Positions 51,914 through 62,195 are shown, counted from the first letter of the stretch. The stretch: 64,000 nt of DNA from Crocinitomicaceae bacterium (GCA_029254025.1 JAQWYK010000025.1:1-64000), one strand, 5' to 3'. A program made the numbers and translations. Notes: generated by a model not told the origin, from the letters alone.

Positions 51914-52702
51914 ATGAACTATTTAGATAAAATTATTGAACATAAGAAGAATGAAGTGAAACAGAAGAGAGTTGAAGTGAAGCGTTTGGAACTTGAATCA
52001 TCTCCATACTTCAAATTACCCGCTTACTCGTTGAGACAATCGCTTCTGGAGAAGAATTTTGGAATTATTGCTGAAATAAAACGAAAGTCGCCAAGTAAAG
52101 GTGTTATCGACCCTGACTTAAACCCTGTTGACTTGGCCCGCAATTACGAGCACTCGGGAGCTGCAGCCATTTCTGTCCTAACAGACCAATATTTTTTCGG
52201 AGGATCCAATGATGACCTTCTAGCAGTGCGCTCAGTGAGTCAATTACCAATCCTTCGTAAAGACTTTATTATTGATGAATATCAAATTTTTGAGGCAAAA
52301 TCGATCGGTGCGGATTGTATCCTGTTAATTGCCGAAGTATTGAGCAAGGAGCATCTACATGAACTCGCGTTGATAGCGAGGAGTCTAGGCATGGAAGTAC
52401 TCATGGAAATTCATGCTGAGGCATCCTTGGAGAAGTTAAACGCAGAAGTAACTTTGATTGGTGTTAACAACCGAAACTTGGCCACGCAGGAAATTGCATT
52501 GGAGACTAGTCGTAGGATCTATCCATTTTTACCGCAAGGAGTCCCGCTTATTTCAGAGTCAGGAATTCGAGGCATTTCTGATTTACAAGAAATAGCTCAA
52601 ATCGGCTATCAAGGGGCACTTATTGGGACTTCCATTGTTGCTCACAATAAGCCGAGCGCTTTTTTAAGTGAATTAGTTAACGTTCAAAATCTAGCTGTAT
52701 GA
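51914..52702 (+). CDS. trpC: Indole-3-glycerol phosphate synthase
   Basis: 262 residues. TIM barrel with GIIAEIKRKSPSKGVIDPDL (catalytic Glu and Lys), AAAISVLTDQYFFGGS, LPILRKDFIIDEYQ and IGVNNRNLATQEIAL. Converts carboxyphenylaminodeoxyribulose 5-phosphate to indole-3-glycerol phosphate. Stands 4 bp after trpD and overlaps trpF by 4 bp; not fused to trpF. Confidence 0.96.
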   Translation: MNYLDKIIEHKKNEVKQKRVEVKRLELESSPYFKLPAYSLRQSLLEKNFGIIAEIKRKSPSKGVIDPDLNPVDLARNYEHSGAAAISVLTDQYFFGGSNDDLLAVRSVSQLPILRKDFIIDEYQIFEAKSIGADCILLIAEVLSKEHLHELALIARSLGMEVLMEIHAEASLEKLNAEVTLIGVNNRNLATQEIALETSRRIYPFLPQGVPLISESGIRGISDLQEIAQIGYQGALIGTSIVAHNKPSAFLSELVNVQNLAV

Positions 52703-53319
52703 TCTTGAAAGTATGTGGACTAAATGATGTCGAAAATATTCGCACGGTGGAAGGAATGAAAGGCGTAACGCACACGGGATTTATCTTCGTGCAGAATTCT
52801 CCACGAAACGCCTTGTCATTAATTGAAATTCCGGAAAAGAGGGAGGGGGTAAAACGTGTTGGTGTATTCATGAACCCTGAGGTAAAGGAGGTTATCCTGT
52901 GTGCGAAAAGATTTCACTTAGACATTGTGCAGTTACATGGGGATGAAGCACCTGAATTATGTTCTGAAATAAGTGCCTTCGCGGAAGTGTGGAAAGCAAT
53001 AGGAATTGCCTCCGCCGATGACTTTGCCAAAATAGATCAGTATTTACCTTTTTGTACTGCTTTTGTGTTGGACAAAAAAACACCATTAGGAGGAGGTTCG
53101 GGTGAGCAATACAATTGGCAACTTCTTTCGAACTATCAATTTCATATACCCTTTTTGTTGAGTGGAGGGATTGCTGCAACGGATGCTGCGCGTCTTGCTG
53201 CGCTAAAACATAATAAATGTGTAGGATACGATATTAATAGTCGGTTTGAAGTATCTCCGGGAATAAAAGATGCTCGGGCAATTAACTTATTTATTGAACA
53301 ATTAGAACAAAACAAATGA
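52699..53319 (+). CDS. trpF: Phosphoribosylanthranilate isomerase
   Basis: 206 residues. Start [19 protein letters not shown] has the catalytic Cys in [52 protein letters not shown] (with catalytic Asp) and [15 protein letters not shown] follow. Third-step isomerase. Overlaps trpC and trpB by 4 bp each. Confidence 0.95.
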   Translation: MILKVCGLNDVENIRTVEGMKGVTHTGFIFVQNSPRNALSLIEIPEKREGVKRVGVFMNPEVKEVILCAKRFHLDIVQLHGDEAPELCSEISAFAEVWKAIGIASADDFAKIDQYLPFCTAFVLDKKTPLGGGSGEQYNWQLLSNYQFHIPFLLSGGIAATDAARLAALKHNKCVGYDINSRFEVSPGIKDARAINLFIEQLEQNK

Positions 53320-54506
53320 ACTCTTACTTAGACACAGATGAATTAGGATTTTATGGGGATTTTGGAGGAGCATATATTCCAGAATTATTGAGACCAAACA
53401 TCGAAGAATTAGAACAAGCGTTTTCCTATTATCGGAACGATGCACAATTCATAGATGAATATAAATCCTTATTGAAAGATTATGTAGGTCGTCCAACTCC
53501 GCTGTATTTTTCAGCGAAATTATCTGCTACGTTTGGCGCGAAAATTTATTTGAAACGAGAAGATCTTTGTCACACAGGTGCCCATAAGGTCAATAATACC
53601 ATTGGACAAATTCTATTGGCGAAACGGATGGGGAAGTCAACAATTATAGCAGAAACTGGTGCTGGTCAGCATGGTGTTGCAACGGCAACAGCCTGTGCTC
53701 TGTCTGGTATGGAGTGCAAGGTATTTATGGGTGAAAAGGATATTGAACGTCAAGCTCCGAACGTTTTGCGCATGAATTATTTAGGAGCGGAGGTGATACC
53801 TGCCGTTTCAGGAAGTAAAACACTCAAGGACGCAACGAATGAAGCAATTCGATACTGGATAAATCACCCCGAAACATTTTATTTGATTGGTTCCGTAGTC
53901 GGTCCTCATCCATATCCCAAAATGGTAGCTGAATTTCAATCCATTATTAGTGAGGAAATCCGACAACAACTGTTGGAAAAAGAAGGTCGTAGAAATCCGG
54001 ATATTGTCATTGCATGTGTAGGTGGTGGAAGCAATGCAGCGGGTGCCTTTTACCATTTTTACGATGTCCCAGAAGTACAATTGATAGCTGTCGAGGCGGC
54101 GGGTGAAGGGGTAATGACAGGGAAGAGTGCAGCGACGTCTGCTTTGGGAACGCCTGGAGTAATTCATGGTTCTATGACGTTGTTGATGCAAGATCAAGAT
54201 GGTCAAATTACTGAGCCGCACAGTATCTCAGCAGGTTTAGATTATCCCGGTATAGGCCCTTTGCATGCACATACGATTTCTTCTGGAAGGGTGCAAGCCA
54301 TTGCTGTAACGGATAATGAAGCCTTGGAAGCGGCTCATGCCTTGGCGCTGACAGAAGGAATTATTCCAGCGTTAGAAACGGCACATGCGCTAGGAGCATT
54401 GAACCAATTGACCCTAAATCCAGATGATGTTGTGGTGATAAATCTCTCAGGAAGGGGAGATAAAGATCTGGAAACAATCGCGAAATTCATAAATAAGACG
54501 TCATGA
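53316..54506 (+). CDS. trpB: Tryptophan synthase beta chain
   Basis: 396 residues. The PLP lysine is Lys91 in [10 protein letters not shown]. Other hallmarks: [55 protein letters not shown] (phosphate loop), [14 protein letters not shown] and [16 protein letters not shown]. Condenses indole with serine to form Trp, as an alpha2beta2 complex with TrpA. Class TrpB1 by length and context. Confidence 0.97.
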   Translation: MNSYLDTDELGFYGDFGGAYIPELLRPNIEELEQAFSYYRNDAQFIDEYKSLLKDYVGRPTPLYFSAKLSATFGAKIYLKREDLCHTGAHKVNNTIGQILLAKRMGKSTIIAETGAGQHGVATATACALSGMECKVFMGEKDIERQAPNVLRMNYLGAEVIPAVSGSKTLKDATNEAIRYWINHPETFYLIGSVVGPHPYPKMVAEFQSIISEEIRQQLLEKEGRRNPDIVIACVGGGSNAAGAFYHFYDVPEVQLIAVEAAGEGVMTGKSAATSALGTPGVIHGSMTLLMQDQDGQITEPHSISAGLDYPGIGPLHAHTISSGRVQAIAVTDNEALEAAHALALTEGIIPALETAHALGALNQLTLNPDDVVVINLSGRGDKDLETIAKFINKTS

Positions 54507-55246
54507 AATTAAAAACTACGCATCCTTTATTGAGTATATTTCTCACAGCAGGTTACCCACAGTTAAATGATCTGCCACGTCAACTTGCACTTCTTGAAAA
54601 ATATGGGGTCGATTTTGTCGAGGTGGGAATTCCTTTTTCAGATCCTTTAGCTGATGGACCTGTTATCCAAGAATCAAGTACTATTGCCTTGAAAAATGGA
54701 ATGCAGTTATCACTTATTTTTCAACAATTGAAAGCGGTGAACACTTCGGTTCCGTTGGTACTTATGGGCTACCTTAATCCGATTTTACAATTTGGAATGG
54801 ATCGATTTCTAGCTGAAGCAAATCATGTAGGGGTGAAGCATGTTGTGTTGCCAGATTTGAGCATCGAAATCTATGAGCGCTCTTATAAGGAGATATTTGA
54901 TCATTATGGTGTGACGCCTTGTTTTTTAGTGACTCCTAAAACATCCGATGACCGCATTCGAAAAGCGGCACGTCTTTCAGAAAAAGGATTTGTGTATTTG
55001 GTGTCGACGAATGCGACAACTGGGTCTCAGCATCTAACCACGCTTAATTTGCAAGAGCGTTACCGCGAAGTGAAATCACTTTGTGGAGCTACTCCAGTAA
55101 TTATGGGGTTTGGAATCAGGGATAAAGCGACATTTGAAGCAGCAACAGTAGACGTGGATGGTGCCATCATCGGAAGTGCTTTCATTCAGGCATTGGGTAG
55201 CGGCAAAGAAGAGGAGTTCTTAGCACAATTAAAATCACCGAAATAA
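54503..55246 (+). CDS. trpA: Tryptophan synthase alpha chain
   Basis: 247 residues. Catalytic Glu40 and Asp51 in [37 protein letters not shown], then [13 protein letters not shown] and [14 protein letters not shown], and [14 protein letters not shown]. Cleaves indole-3-glycerol phosphate to indole and glyceraldehyde 3-phosphate. Last gene of the operon, overlapping trpB by 4 bp. No terminator is visible after it. Confidence 0.96.
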   Translation: MKLKTTHPLLSIFLTAGYPQLNDLPRQLALLEKYGVDFVEVGIPFSDPLADGPVIQESSTIALKNGMQLSLIFQQLKAVNTSVPLVLMGYLNPILQFGMDRFLAEANHVGVKHVVLPDLSIEIYERSYKEIFDHYGVTPCFLVTPKTSDDRIRKAARLSEKGFVYLVSTNATTGSQHLTTLNLQERYREVKSLCGATPVIMGFGIRDKATFEAATVDVDGAIIGSAFIQALGSGKEEEFLAQLKSPK

Positions 55247-55291
55247 TATGTTGAATGGCGATTAAGAATTGGGAGGATAAAAGATAAATGG

Positions 55292-55299
55292 TAGTTTTG
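55292..55299 (+). promoter_or_regulatory. Promoter -7 box for terC
   Basis: TAGTTTTG matches TAnnTTTG, 16 nt before the ATG at 55316. Confidence 0.45.
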
Positions 55300-55315
55300 C
55301 AGAAATAATTAATGC

Positions 55316-56059
55316 ATGGCAATCGATTTTTCAATTTTTTCAGAAGGACATACGTGGGTCGCTTTATTGACCTTGATTTTCTTGGAGATTATCCTTGGGG
55401 TGGATAATATTATATTTATCTCCATTGTTTCCTCCAAATTACCGAAAGAGCAGCAAGCAAAAGCGCGTACAATCGGGTTGATGATGGCCTTAGTTTTTCG
55501 TGTATTATTGTTGATGGGGATTACCTATATCATTAAACTGACCGAGCCTGTTTTTACAATTGATTTTCTTGGGTTTGTCCAGGGTTTTAGTTGGCGCGAC
55601 TTAATTTTACTTGCGGGAGGACTCTTTTTAATTGCGAAAAGTACTTCAGAAATTCATCATAAAATCTCAGGAGCAGAACAGTCTGAACAGAAACAAGGCG
55701 CAAAAGGCTCGATGAGTAAGATTATTTTTCAAATCATTTTACTGGACATTGTGTTTAGTTTTGATTCAATCCTTACTGCAATAGGATTGGTTGACCAAAT
55801 AATCTTAATGATCATTGCTGTGGTGGTAGCGATGGTAGTTATGATGATTTTTACAGGTGCCATTAGTCGATTTATTGAAGCCAGACCAACACTTCAAATT
55901 TTGGCGTTGTCGTTTTTAATCTTGATTGGTGTAATGTTGGTGGCAGAGGGCTTTGGAGAGCATGTTCCGAAAGGCTATATCTATTTTTCTGTAGCTTTCT
56001 CTTTGATTGTCGAGATTCTGAATATGCGTTTAAGAAAAAAAATAGAAGAACCTAGTTAA
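55316..56059 (+). CDS. TerC-family integral membrane protein
   Basis: 247 residues with about seven membrane helices. Family motifs: FLEIILGVDNIIFISIVSSK with the conserved acidic residue in the first helix, GGLFLIAKSTSEIHHK, and LLDIVFSFDSILTAIGLVDQ in the matching second half. TerC proteins export Mn2+ or load secreted metalloproteins; tellurite resistance is an older label. Its last 8 bp overlap the convergent GNAT gene. Confidence 0.92.
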   Translation: MAIDFSIFSEGHTWVALLTLIFLEIILGVDNIIFISIVSSKLPKEQQAKARTIGLMMALVFRVLLLMGITYIIKLTEPVFTIDFLGFVQGFSWRDLILLAGGLFLIAKSTSEIHHKISGAEQSEQKQGAKGSMSKIIFQIILLDIVFSFDSILTAIGLVDQIILMIIAVVVAMVVMMIFTGAISRFIEARPTLQILALSFLILIGVMLVAEGFGEHVPKGYIYFSVAFSLIVEILNMRLRKKIEEPS

Positions 56060-56537
56060 TTGGTAATTCCATTACGTAGTCCTCCATAAGGTATCCATTT
56101 CCGATGTCGATGTCTTCCGAATGGAGGATATTCATACCGATATGTTGATAGAACTCAACCGCTTTGTTGTACCGGTTGACATTTAAATAAACAGACGGTG
56201 CGCCACGTTCTTTAGCCCAATCAATAACGAAATCAAGCATCTGTTTTCCGAATCCTTTCCCTTGTTCACAGGGAAGTAGGTACAGTTTGTGAATTTTTAC
56301 CCGATGGTCTTCTTGTTGTTCAACCCCTACAAAACCTATAGGCATTTCATCTGTGAGTAGAAAAAAATGGTGGCCTTCCTCCATCTGACTGATCAGCTTT
56401 TCAGGTGAATACATCCAATTCAACATGTATTCGATTTGAGCTTTCGATAATATCTCAGAAAAGGTGTCTGGCCAAATGCGGTGAGCAAGATCTTGAATAA
56501 TCGTTACCTCAGATGGACCAATCGCGCGACTGATCAT
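56052..56537 (-). CDS. GNAT-family N-acetyltransferase
   Basis: 161 residues. The acetyl-CoA motif is KLYLLPCEQGKGFGKQMLDF (a Q/R-x-x-G-x-G/A loop variant), followed by YLNVNRYNKAVEFYQHIGMN, typical of the C-terminal part of the fold. IGFVGVEQQ forms an earlier strand. Substrate unknown. It converges on terC with an 8-bp overlap of stops. Confidence 0.9.
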   Translation of the reverse strand: MISRAIGPSEVTIIQDLAHRIWPDTFSEILSKAQIEYMLNWMYSPEKLISQMEEGHHFFLLTDEMPIGFVGVEQQEDHRVKIHKLYLLPCEQGKGFGKQMLDFVIDWAKERGAPSVYLNVNRYNKAVEFYQHIGMNILHSEDIDIGNGYLMEDYVMELPIN

Positions 56538-56555
56538 GGCGGATATCTTTTATTG

Positions 56556-56563
56556 CAAATGTA
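56556..56563 (-). promoter_or_regulatory. Promoter -7 box for the GNAT gene
   Basis: On the minus strand this reads TACATTTG, an exact TAnnTTTG match, 18 nt before the ATG at 56537. Confidence 0.55.
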
Positions 56564-56632
56564 CTACAAATTGAATTTCCTATAAAATTGATAAAAAAAG
56601 TGAGAATTGAGGTGATGTATTCCCTAGCTCGT

Positions 56633-56640
56633 TATCTTTG
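56633..56640 (+). promoter_or_regulatory. Promoter -7 box for the HPF-like gene
   Basis: TATCTTTG matches TAnnTTTG, 24 nt before the ATG at 56665. Confidence 0.55.
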
Positions 56641-56664
56641 AAGACAGAACAAATTTAATATACA

Positions 56665-56982
56665 ATGGATATACAATTTAATACAGACAGTTCAGTAGAA
56701 GGAAAACAAGCTTTGGAAACATATATGTCTGAGACTATTTCCTCAGCTTTATCCCGGTACAGTGATAAAATAACACGTATCGAGGTTCACGTTTCTGATG
56801 AGAATGGAGATAAAAAGGCACCAAATGATAAGAGATGTGTTTTGGAAGCACGTTTGAAAGGGCTTGATCCAATTGCTGTAACGGGAACAGGAGATACCAT
56901 TCAAATGGCTGTTACTAGCGCGATTAATAAAATCAAAGCTGCTTTGGATACTGCATTAGGTAAATTATCGAACAAACGGTAA
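56665..56982 (+). CDS. HPF/RaiA-like ribosome-associated protein
   Basis: 105 residues. The single domain has the beta-alpha-beta-beta-beta-alpha plan of hibernation factors: DIQFNTDSSVEGKQALETYM, RIEVHVSDENGDKKAP, RCVLEARLKGLDPIAVTGTG and TIQMAVTSAINKIKAALD. HPF-type proteins bind the 30S decoding region in stationary phase. It lacks the long C-terminal dimerisation domain, so it belongs to the short form. Cytoplasmic. Confidence 0.8.
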   Translation: MDIQFNTDSSVEGKQALETYMSETISSALSRYSDKITRIEVHVSDENGDKKAPNDKRCVLEARLKGLDPIAVTGTGDTIQMAVTSAINKIKAALDTALGKLSNKR

Positions 56983-57023
56983 TACACTGTGTTCTTGATC
57001 AAACAAGGATATATCTATAGCAC

Positions 57024-57611
57024 ATGAAGTACAATTTAAGTGAAATTACTGCGCTTATAAAGGATCGAAGAACCATTTATCCGGAGTTCTTTAGCGACCG
57101 AAAAGTGCATAAGGAGCAGGTGGAGTTGTTATTGAATAATGCCATATGGGCACCTACGCATGGAATGACTCAACCCTGGAGGTTTAAAGTGTTCATGGGA
57201 GAGGGTAAAGCGAAGCTGGGAGATTTTTTGCGTGAACTTTATTTGTCTACCGTACCGAAAGAGGAACAAAAAGAACTTAAACTCCAACGCATGACTGATC
57301 GTCCTGCCCGAGCAGGTGCGGTAATTGCAGTTTGCATGGAGCGTCAAAAAGAAGAGCGAATCCCGGAGATTGAAGAGGTGGAAGCGGTGGCCTGTGCTAT
57401 TCAAAATATGTACTTGACATGCACGGCATATGGATTAGGAGGGTTTTGGGCAACCCCAAAGCTGATTTACACGTCGGAAATGAACGCGTTTTTAGGATTA
57501 GGACCCAAAGATAAGTGTCTCGGATTGTTTTACGTAGGTTATCCGGCGAATGAGTGGCCAAAGGGACAAAGAAAACCCATTGAATATGTAACAGAATGGA
57601 TCCAGGAGTAG
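57024..57611 (+). CDS. Nitroreductase-family oxidoreductase
   Basis: 195 residues. FMN-binding features: DRRTIYPEFFSDRKVHKEQV, LLNNAIWAPTHGMTQPWRF, AVACAIQNMYLTCTAYGLGG (helix carrying flavin contacts) and FWATPKL. Reduces nitro or quinone compounds with NAD(P)H; physiological substrate unknown. It overlaps the next gene by 16 bp. Confidence 0.9.
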   Translation: MKYNLSEITALIKDRRTIYPEFFSDRKVHKEQVELLLNNAIWAPTHGMTQPWRFKVFMGEGKAKLGDFLRELYLSTVPKEEQKELKLQRMTDRPARAGAVIAVCMERQKEERIPEIEEVEAVACAIQNMYLTCTAYGLGGFWATPKLIYTSEMNAFLGLGPKDKCLGLFYVGYPANEWPKGQRKPIEYVTEWIQE

Positions 57612-58030
57612 AGAATATTGTTGACCTTGGACTTGTTAATTATGTCCGTCATCCAACGAATCCAGATTATGTTGTTTTTCGCTTTGGTGACGCATCACGT
57701 GCAGCCCATTTTGAGCAAGCCCTAATTGAGCGTAAAATATGGTTTGAAAAAGGAGAGGAGCAGGGTAGAACCAAAATAATTTTCCTTTATGCAATAAGGA
57801 ATAGGGATTACAAGAAGGTTCAAGCCATTAACTTTACCGTAGAAGGTCAACACCGAAAATTCATTATCCCTAATCACTTCTTGAGGTGGGGGTTGGTACT
57901 ATTTTTTATTGGAATTTGTGTTTTTGCATTTGTGGGATATTTGACCCGTCCAGATGTGATTGAACGAAATTACATTGAGCAAGTATACAATGATTCTGTT
58001 CAAGATGCGTTAATACCACCTTCGGAATAG
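57596..58030 (+). CDS. Single-pass membrane protein of unknown function
   Basis: 144 residues, starting inside the nitroreductase end. Residues 1-90 are cytoplasmic with YVVFRFGDASRAAHFEQALI and FEKGEEQGRTKIIFLYAIRN, a ferredoxin-like look. A membrane helix spans about 102-120 (LVLFFIGICVFAFVGYL), leaving a short acidic end. No family recognised. Coupling with the nitroreductase and the barrel gene 15 bp downstream suggests one transcript. Confidence 0.65.
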   Translation: MDPGVENIVDLGLVNYVRHPTNPDYVVFRFGDASRAAHFEQALIERKIWFEKGEEQGRTKIIFLYAIRNRDYKKVQAINFTVEGQHRKFIIPNHFLRWGLVLFFIGICVFAFVGYLTRPDVIERNYIEQVYNDSVQDALIPPSE

Positions 58031-58045
58031 TTGTACTTTTAAGGC

Positions 58046-58813
58046 ATGAATAAAATTGGCATTTTTCTCATTATGATAATCACGGTCTTGCACAGCGAGG
58101 TTATCGCCCAAGTGAAGACGAAGAAAAAAGCAGACAATTACTTTGGATTTCATTACAAGCCCTTAATTCCCGTTAGTGTTGTTGGAGATCGACCATTCGA
58201 GATTGGTCAGGGCCCGTTCACTTCGGTTGTATCACCTCGATTAGGATACACCTATGGTGGTGTTGTTCGTGTAGGGTTAACTGAATTATTGGCCATAGAA
58301 ACAGGAATATCCTATACTCAACGAAATTTCAGTGTGAATTACGAGGTTCCTGATTCATCAGTAGTAGGTGAGGATGGGTTGAGCTACATTAATTTTGATA
58401 TTCCGGTCAATTTTTTAGTTTACATAAAGTTGTCAGATCGTTTTTATATGAATTCTAGCTTGGGTACTTCTCTGATTTATTATCCTTCTAATGTTCGTGC
58501 AGTTATTAATCCTGGTGGGGCACACCAATTCATCTTCGAAGGGAGACGACTTTCTTTTTTTAGTGCAGATATTAATGCGAACGTTGGTTTTGAATTTAGG
58601 TCCGAGAAAAAAGGAATTTTTTATGTAGGAATTTCTGGTAAAATTCCAGTGACCCCTGTACTTCGTATTGCAACAGAATACAGATATGATACTGAGAAAT
58701 TTGTAGCGTTCAGCGAGATCCAAGGCGCCCAGGTCTCGTTGGATTTCAAGTATTTTATTCCCTATGTTAAAAACAAGGGGACTCAGTTCAATGGAGGTCC
58801 CATTGAGCAGTAG
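58046..58813 (+). CDS. Outer-membrane beta-barrel protein (PorT/OMP_b-brl-like)
   Basis: 255 residues, signal peptide in residues 1-21 (ending SEVIAQ). The rest alternates aromatic and polar residues as in an eight-stranded barrel: GYTYGGVVRVGLTELLAIET, GISYTQRNFSVNYEVP, INFDIPVNFLVYIKLSDRFY and RIATEYRYDTEKFVAF. The general outer-membrane beta-barrel family of Bacteroidota fits. No ligand or partner can be assigned. Convergent or terminator signals are not seen downstream. Confidence 0.72.
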   Translation: MNKIGIFLIMIITVLHSEVIAQVKTKKKADNYFGFHYKPLIPVSVVGDRPFEIGQGPFTSVVSPRLGYTYGGVVRVGLTELLAIETGISYTQRNFSVNYEVPDSSVVGEDGLSYINFDIPVNFLVYIKLSDRFYMNSSLGTSLIYYPSNVRAVINPGGAHQFIFEGRRLSFFSADINANVGFEFRSEKKGIFYVGISGKIPVTPVLRIATEYRYDTEKFVAFSEIQGAQVSLDFKYFIPYVKNKGTQFNGGPIEQ

Positions 58814-58981
58814 ATTTTTTGTCGAAAGTCAAGAGTCAAAATAGTTTTTTCGTTTGATTTAGATACTTCATAAATCAGCTAATAGCCCTTTCGGCTTTTC
58901 ACTTTCAACGAACTGTTGTGAACGCCCAAATAAAAAACGACGTATTTTATGTTTCTTGTTGCTATTAAAGAATGGAAATTC

Positions 58982-58989
58982 TATATTTG
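58982..58989 (+). promoter_or_regulatory. Promoter -7 box for secDF
   Basis: TATATTTG matches TAnnTTTG, 32 nt before the ATG at 59022. Confidence 0.55.
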
Positions 58990-59021
58990 CCAGCTATTAA
59001 ATAAACAAACGACATTTCGAC

Positions 59022-62000
59022 ATGCGTAATAAAGGATTTTTTTGGTTTTTTACGGTTTTAATTGCCATCGTTAGTATCTACCAGTTCACATTTACCTTTG
59101 TGGGTAACAACATTGAAGCAGAGGCAGAAGCACTCGCTATAGAGCGTTTAGAGGAGTTGAAGGCTGCTTCTGGTGATTTTGATGCACTTTTGCCAAATGG
59201 AACATATGTAAACTTTTCTTCAGATATTGAAGCAGAAGATAAGGCTAAAGCGGCTTTCATTAATGAAATCTTGAAAGAAAAGAATACTGAAGAGGTATTT
59301 TTTGGAAATACTTTTCAGGAAGTTAAGGATAAGAGTATCTCCCTTGGGCTTGACCTTAAAGGAGGTATGTCCGTGACACTCGAGCTTTCAATGCCTGAGT
59401 TATTAAAGAACAAAGCATTGAATCCAAGAGATTTGAATTTTATAAAACCATATGAAAATGCCGTGGCTGCTTACAATAAAAACGGAGGAGACTTTGTGGA
59501 TTTGTTTGCGGCGGAGCACAAAGCAAATTCTCCTGAGCGGCCATTGATTCGTGAATTTAGTACTGAGGAGATTGTTTCTGAAATTGGTAATAAAGCGACG
59601 GATGAGCAAGTTGTAAACTACTTAAAAGGTCTGGCGGAGTCTTCTTTGGATGGAGTTGAAGGAATTATGGAAAACCGTATCAACCAGTTTGGTGTGGCAC
59701 AGCCAAATATTACTAAGGACTTGGAGAATAATAGACTTTACATCGAACTTCCTGGGGTGAAAGACCAGGAAACAGTTCGTAGAAGATTACAAGCTACCGC
59801 GAATTTGGAATTTTTCCTAGCTGCGAAAGCTTCTGAGATTGGTGGTTTTTTCAATGAATTGTATACGGTGACTGAGGTCGCTGAATCAACGGAAGATGCA
59901 AGTTTCTTGGATGAGGCAGCTACTCCAGACTCTTCTCTAACTGCTGAAGGTGATTCAACAGCGACTGGCGACGTAAGCCTTGAAGATATGTTGGCAGAAG
60001 AGGAGAATGATACAGTTCAGAAGGTATCTGAGTTTGCACGTATGTTCATGCCGAACATTGATGCTGAAAATAAATATTCCAATTCACCTCAATTAGGTTT
60101 CGCGAAAGCGCGCGATACAGTTAAGATTAATGATTTAATCAAAGCACAAGCTGACAAATTGTTGTTAGAGAATATTCGATTTGTTTGGAGTGCGAAAGAA
60201 ATTAAGTTCAACGACAACGATACGTTATATTACACATTGTATGCATTGCAAGTGCCTGAGAATGGTAAGGCACGTGTAGGTGGACAAGACATCGGAAATG
60301 CACGAGTATCTGTTGATCCAGATAACGGAACCATCGGTGTATCAGTTGATATGATTGGTGGTGGTGCAGAAGAATGGGGAGATATGACTGCAGAGAACGT
60401 TGGTAATTTTATTGCGATAGCGATGGATGACAAGGTATTCAGTGCTCCGGTTATTAATGGTCCTATTCGTGGAGGTAGCACATTGATTTCGGGAGGTTTC
60501 TCTTCTGAAGAGGCGAAAGCATTATCCACGTTATTGAATGCAGGTGCACTTCCTGCTCCATGTGTCATTATTGACGAAGCAGTTGTTGGTCCTACGATCG
60601 GTGCTGAAAACTCACGAGCTGGATTGATCTCGTTTGGAATTGCCTTGGTCTTAGTACTTCTTTACATGATTTTCTATTATGGTAAGGCTGGTGTTGTAGC
60701 CGATCTTGCTTTAGTATTGAATATTGTGTTTATAATTGGTTTCTTAGCCGCCTTCGGAGCAGTACTGACGTTAGCTGGAATTGCTGGTATCGTGCTGACA
60801 ATCGGTATGTCTGTGGATGCGAACGTTCTTATATTTGAGCGTATTCGTGAAGAAGTAGCTGAAGGAAAAGGAATGAAGTTGGCGATTAAAGACGGATATT
60901 CTAAAGCATTGTCTTCGATTGTTGATGCGAACGTTACAACCTTGTTGACGGCAATCGTTTTGAAAACCTTCGGAACTGGACCAATTGAGAGTTTCGCAAC
61001 AACACTGATCATTGGTATCTTTACTTCTGTATTTGCAGCTGTAGTAATTACACGATTGATTTTTGAATTTCAATTGGCGCGAAAAGGAACTTTTGAGTTC
61101 TCAACTAAGCTTACAAAAGGTGCTTTCCAAAATCTAAATTTCGGATTTATCAAGAATAGAAAGAAATTCTATATCATTTCTTCTGTTTTGGTGATTGGAG
61201 GACTTATTGCCATCTTTACAAGAGAGTTGAAGCCAAGTATTGAATTCGCTGGTGGTAGAAGTTATGAAACCGTGTTTACTGAGCCAGTTGCCGATAAGGT
61301 AGGAGAGATTAATAACCTTCTTCGTACTGCACTGGTGGATGAAAATGGAACAAATGCATCTGTTGAGGTGAAGAAGCGTAATTCAGATTTCCGTGTGGAA
61401 ATTGCTACTGACTTCTTGCAAGGTGTTCCAAATTCAGAGAATGAAGTACGCACGCGTATCGAAAACGCACTAGCGGATAACGCTGATGTATATGGGGTGG
61501 CGATAATTGAAAATAGTCGTTCGGTATCACCTTCGATTTCCAATGAGTTGAAATCATCCTCGTTGATCTCCATTATTTTATCGTTAATCATCATTTTCCT
61601 TTATATCTTGATTCGTTTCGGAAAGTGGCAATATGGTTTAGGAGCGTTGCTGGCGATGGCACATGACGTAATTATCGTGCTTGGTGTATTCGCATTGCTA
61701 CACGGTGTTCTTCCTTTTAACATGGAAGTAGACCAAGCGTTCATTGCGGCGATTCTAACGGTAGTTGGTTATTCGATTAATGATACCGTGGTAGTATTCG
61801 ATAGATTAAGAGAATACTTAGTGAAATACCGTCGTAAGGATAGAAAAGAAGTAATTAACGATGCGATTAACTCTACACTTAGCAGAACAATTAATACTTC
61901 GTTGTCTACATTTATTGTATTGTTAACAATCTTCATTTTTGATGGAGGGGCGATCAAAGGTTTCGTGTTCGCGTTAATGATTGGTGTGATAGTGGGTACA

Positions 62001-62072
62001 TACTCTTCTGTATGTATTGCTTCTCCGGCAGTTGTTGACTTGGTGAAGGGAACAAAAGAAGACGAAGAATAG
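59022..62072 (+). CDS. secDF: Protein translocase subunit SecDF (fused)
   Basis: 1016 residues. The SecD half has an N-terminal helix, GLDLKGGMSVTLELSMPELL, a large periplasmic domain with a Bacteroidota-type acidic insertion (about 285-340), then five further helices with IGMSVDANVLIFERIREEVA. The SecF half starts near residue 710, with FAGGRSYETVF and GYSINDTVVVFDRLREYLVK. It uses the proton gradient to pull exported proteins through SecYEG. The SecD-SecF fusion is usual in Bacteroidota. Confidence 0.97.
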   Translation: MRNKGFFWFFTVLIAIVSIYQFTFTFVGNNIEAEAEALAIERLEELKAASGDFDALLPNGTYVNFSSDIEAEDKAKAAFINEILKEKNTEEVFFGNTFQEVKDKSISLGLDLKGGMSVTLELSMPELLKNKALNPRDLNFIKPYENAVAAYNKNGGDFVDLFAAEHKANSPERPLIREFSTEEIVSEIGNKATDEQVVNYLKGLAESSLDGVEGIMENRINQFGVAQPNITKDLENNRLYIELPGVKDQETVRRRLQATANLEFFLAAKASEIGGFFNELYTVTEVAESTEDASFLDEAATPDSSLTAEGDSTATGDVSLEDMLAEEENDTVQKVSEFARMFMPNIDAENKYSNSPQLGFAKARDTVKINDLIKAQADKLLLENIRFVWSAKEIKFNDNDTLYYTLYALQVPENGKARVGGQDIGNARVSVDPDNGTIGVSVDMIGGGAEEWGDMTAENVGNFIAIAMDDKVFSAPVINGPIRGGSTLISGGFSSEEAKALSTLLNAGALPAPCVIIDEAVVGPTIGAENSRAGLISFGIALVLVLLYMIFYYGKAGVVADLALVLNIVFIIGFLAAFGAVLTLAGIAGIVLTIGMSVDANVLIFERIREEVAEGKGMKLAIKDGYSKALSSIVDANVTTLLTAIVLKTFGTGPIESFATTLIIGIFTSVFAAVVITRLIFEFQLARKGTFEFSTKLTKGAFQNLNFGFIKNRKKFYIISSVLVIGGLIAIFTRELKPSIEFAGGRSYETVFTEPVADKVGEINNLLRTALVDENGTNASVEVKKRNSDFRVEIATDFLQGVPNSENEVRTRIENALADNADVYGVAIIENSRSVSPSISNELKSSSLISIILSLIIIFLYILIRFGKWQYGLGALLAMAHDVIIVLGVFALLHGVLPFNMEVDQAFIAAILTVVGYSINDTVVVFDRLREYLVKYRRKDRKEVINDAINSTLSRTINTSLSTFIVLLTIFIFDGGAIKGFVFALMIGVIVGTYSSVCIASPAVVDLVKGTKEDEE

Positions 62073-62089
62073 ATTATTAAAAATTATAG

Positions 62090-62128
62090 AAATGGCTAAT
62101 TAGTGATTGTACTGGTTAGCCATTTTTT
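62090..62128 (+). terminator. Intrinsic terminator after secDF
   Basis: AAATGGCTAA and TTAGCCATTT form a stem around a 16-nt loop, followed by T residues. Confidence 0.8.
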
Positions 62129-62182
62129 ATTTAGGTCCGTTCTAATTTATTCCTTCTGACTTCTAACTTCTATTTTTCTCCT

Positions 62183-62190
62183 TATCTTTG
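62183..62190 (+). promoter_or_regulatory. Promoter -7 box directly in front of tatA
   Basis: TATCTTTG matches TAnnTTTG; the ATG at 62196 follows after 5 nt, implying a leaderless mRNA. No clear -33 element. Confidence 0.5.
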
Positions 62191-62195
62191 TGTCA

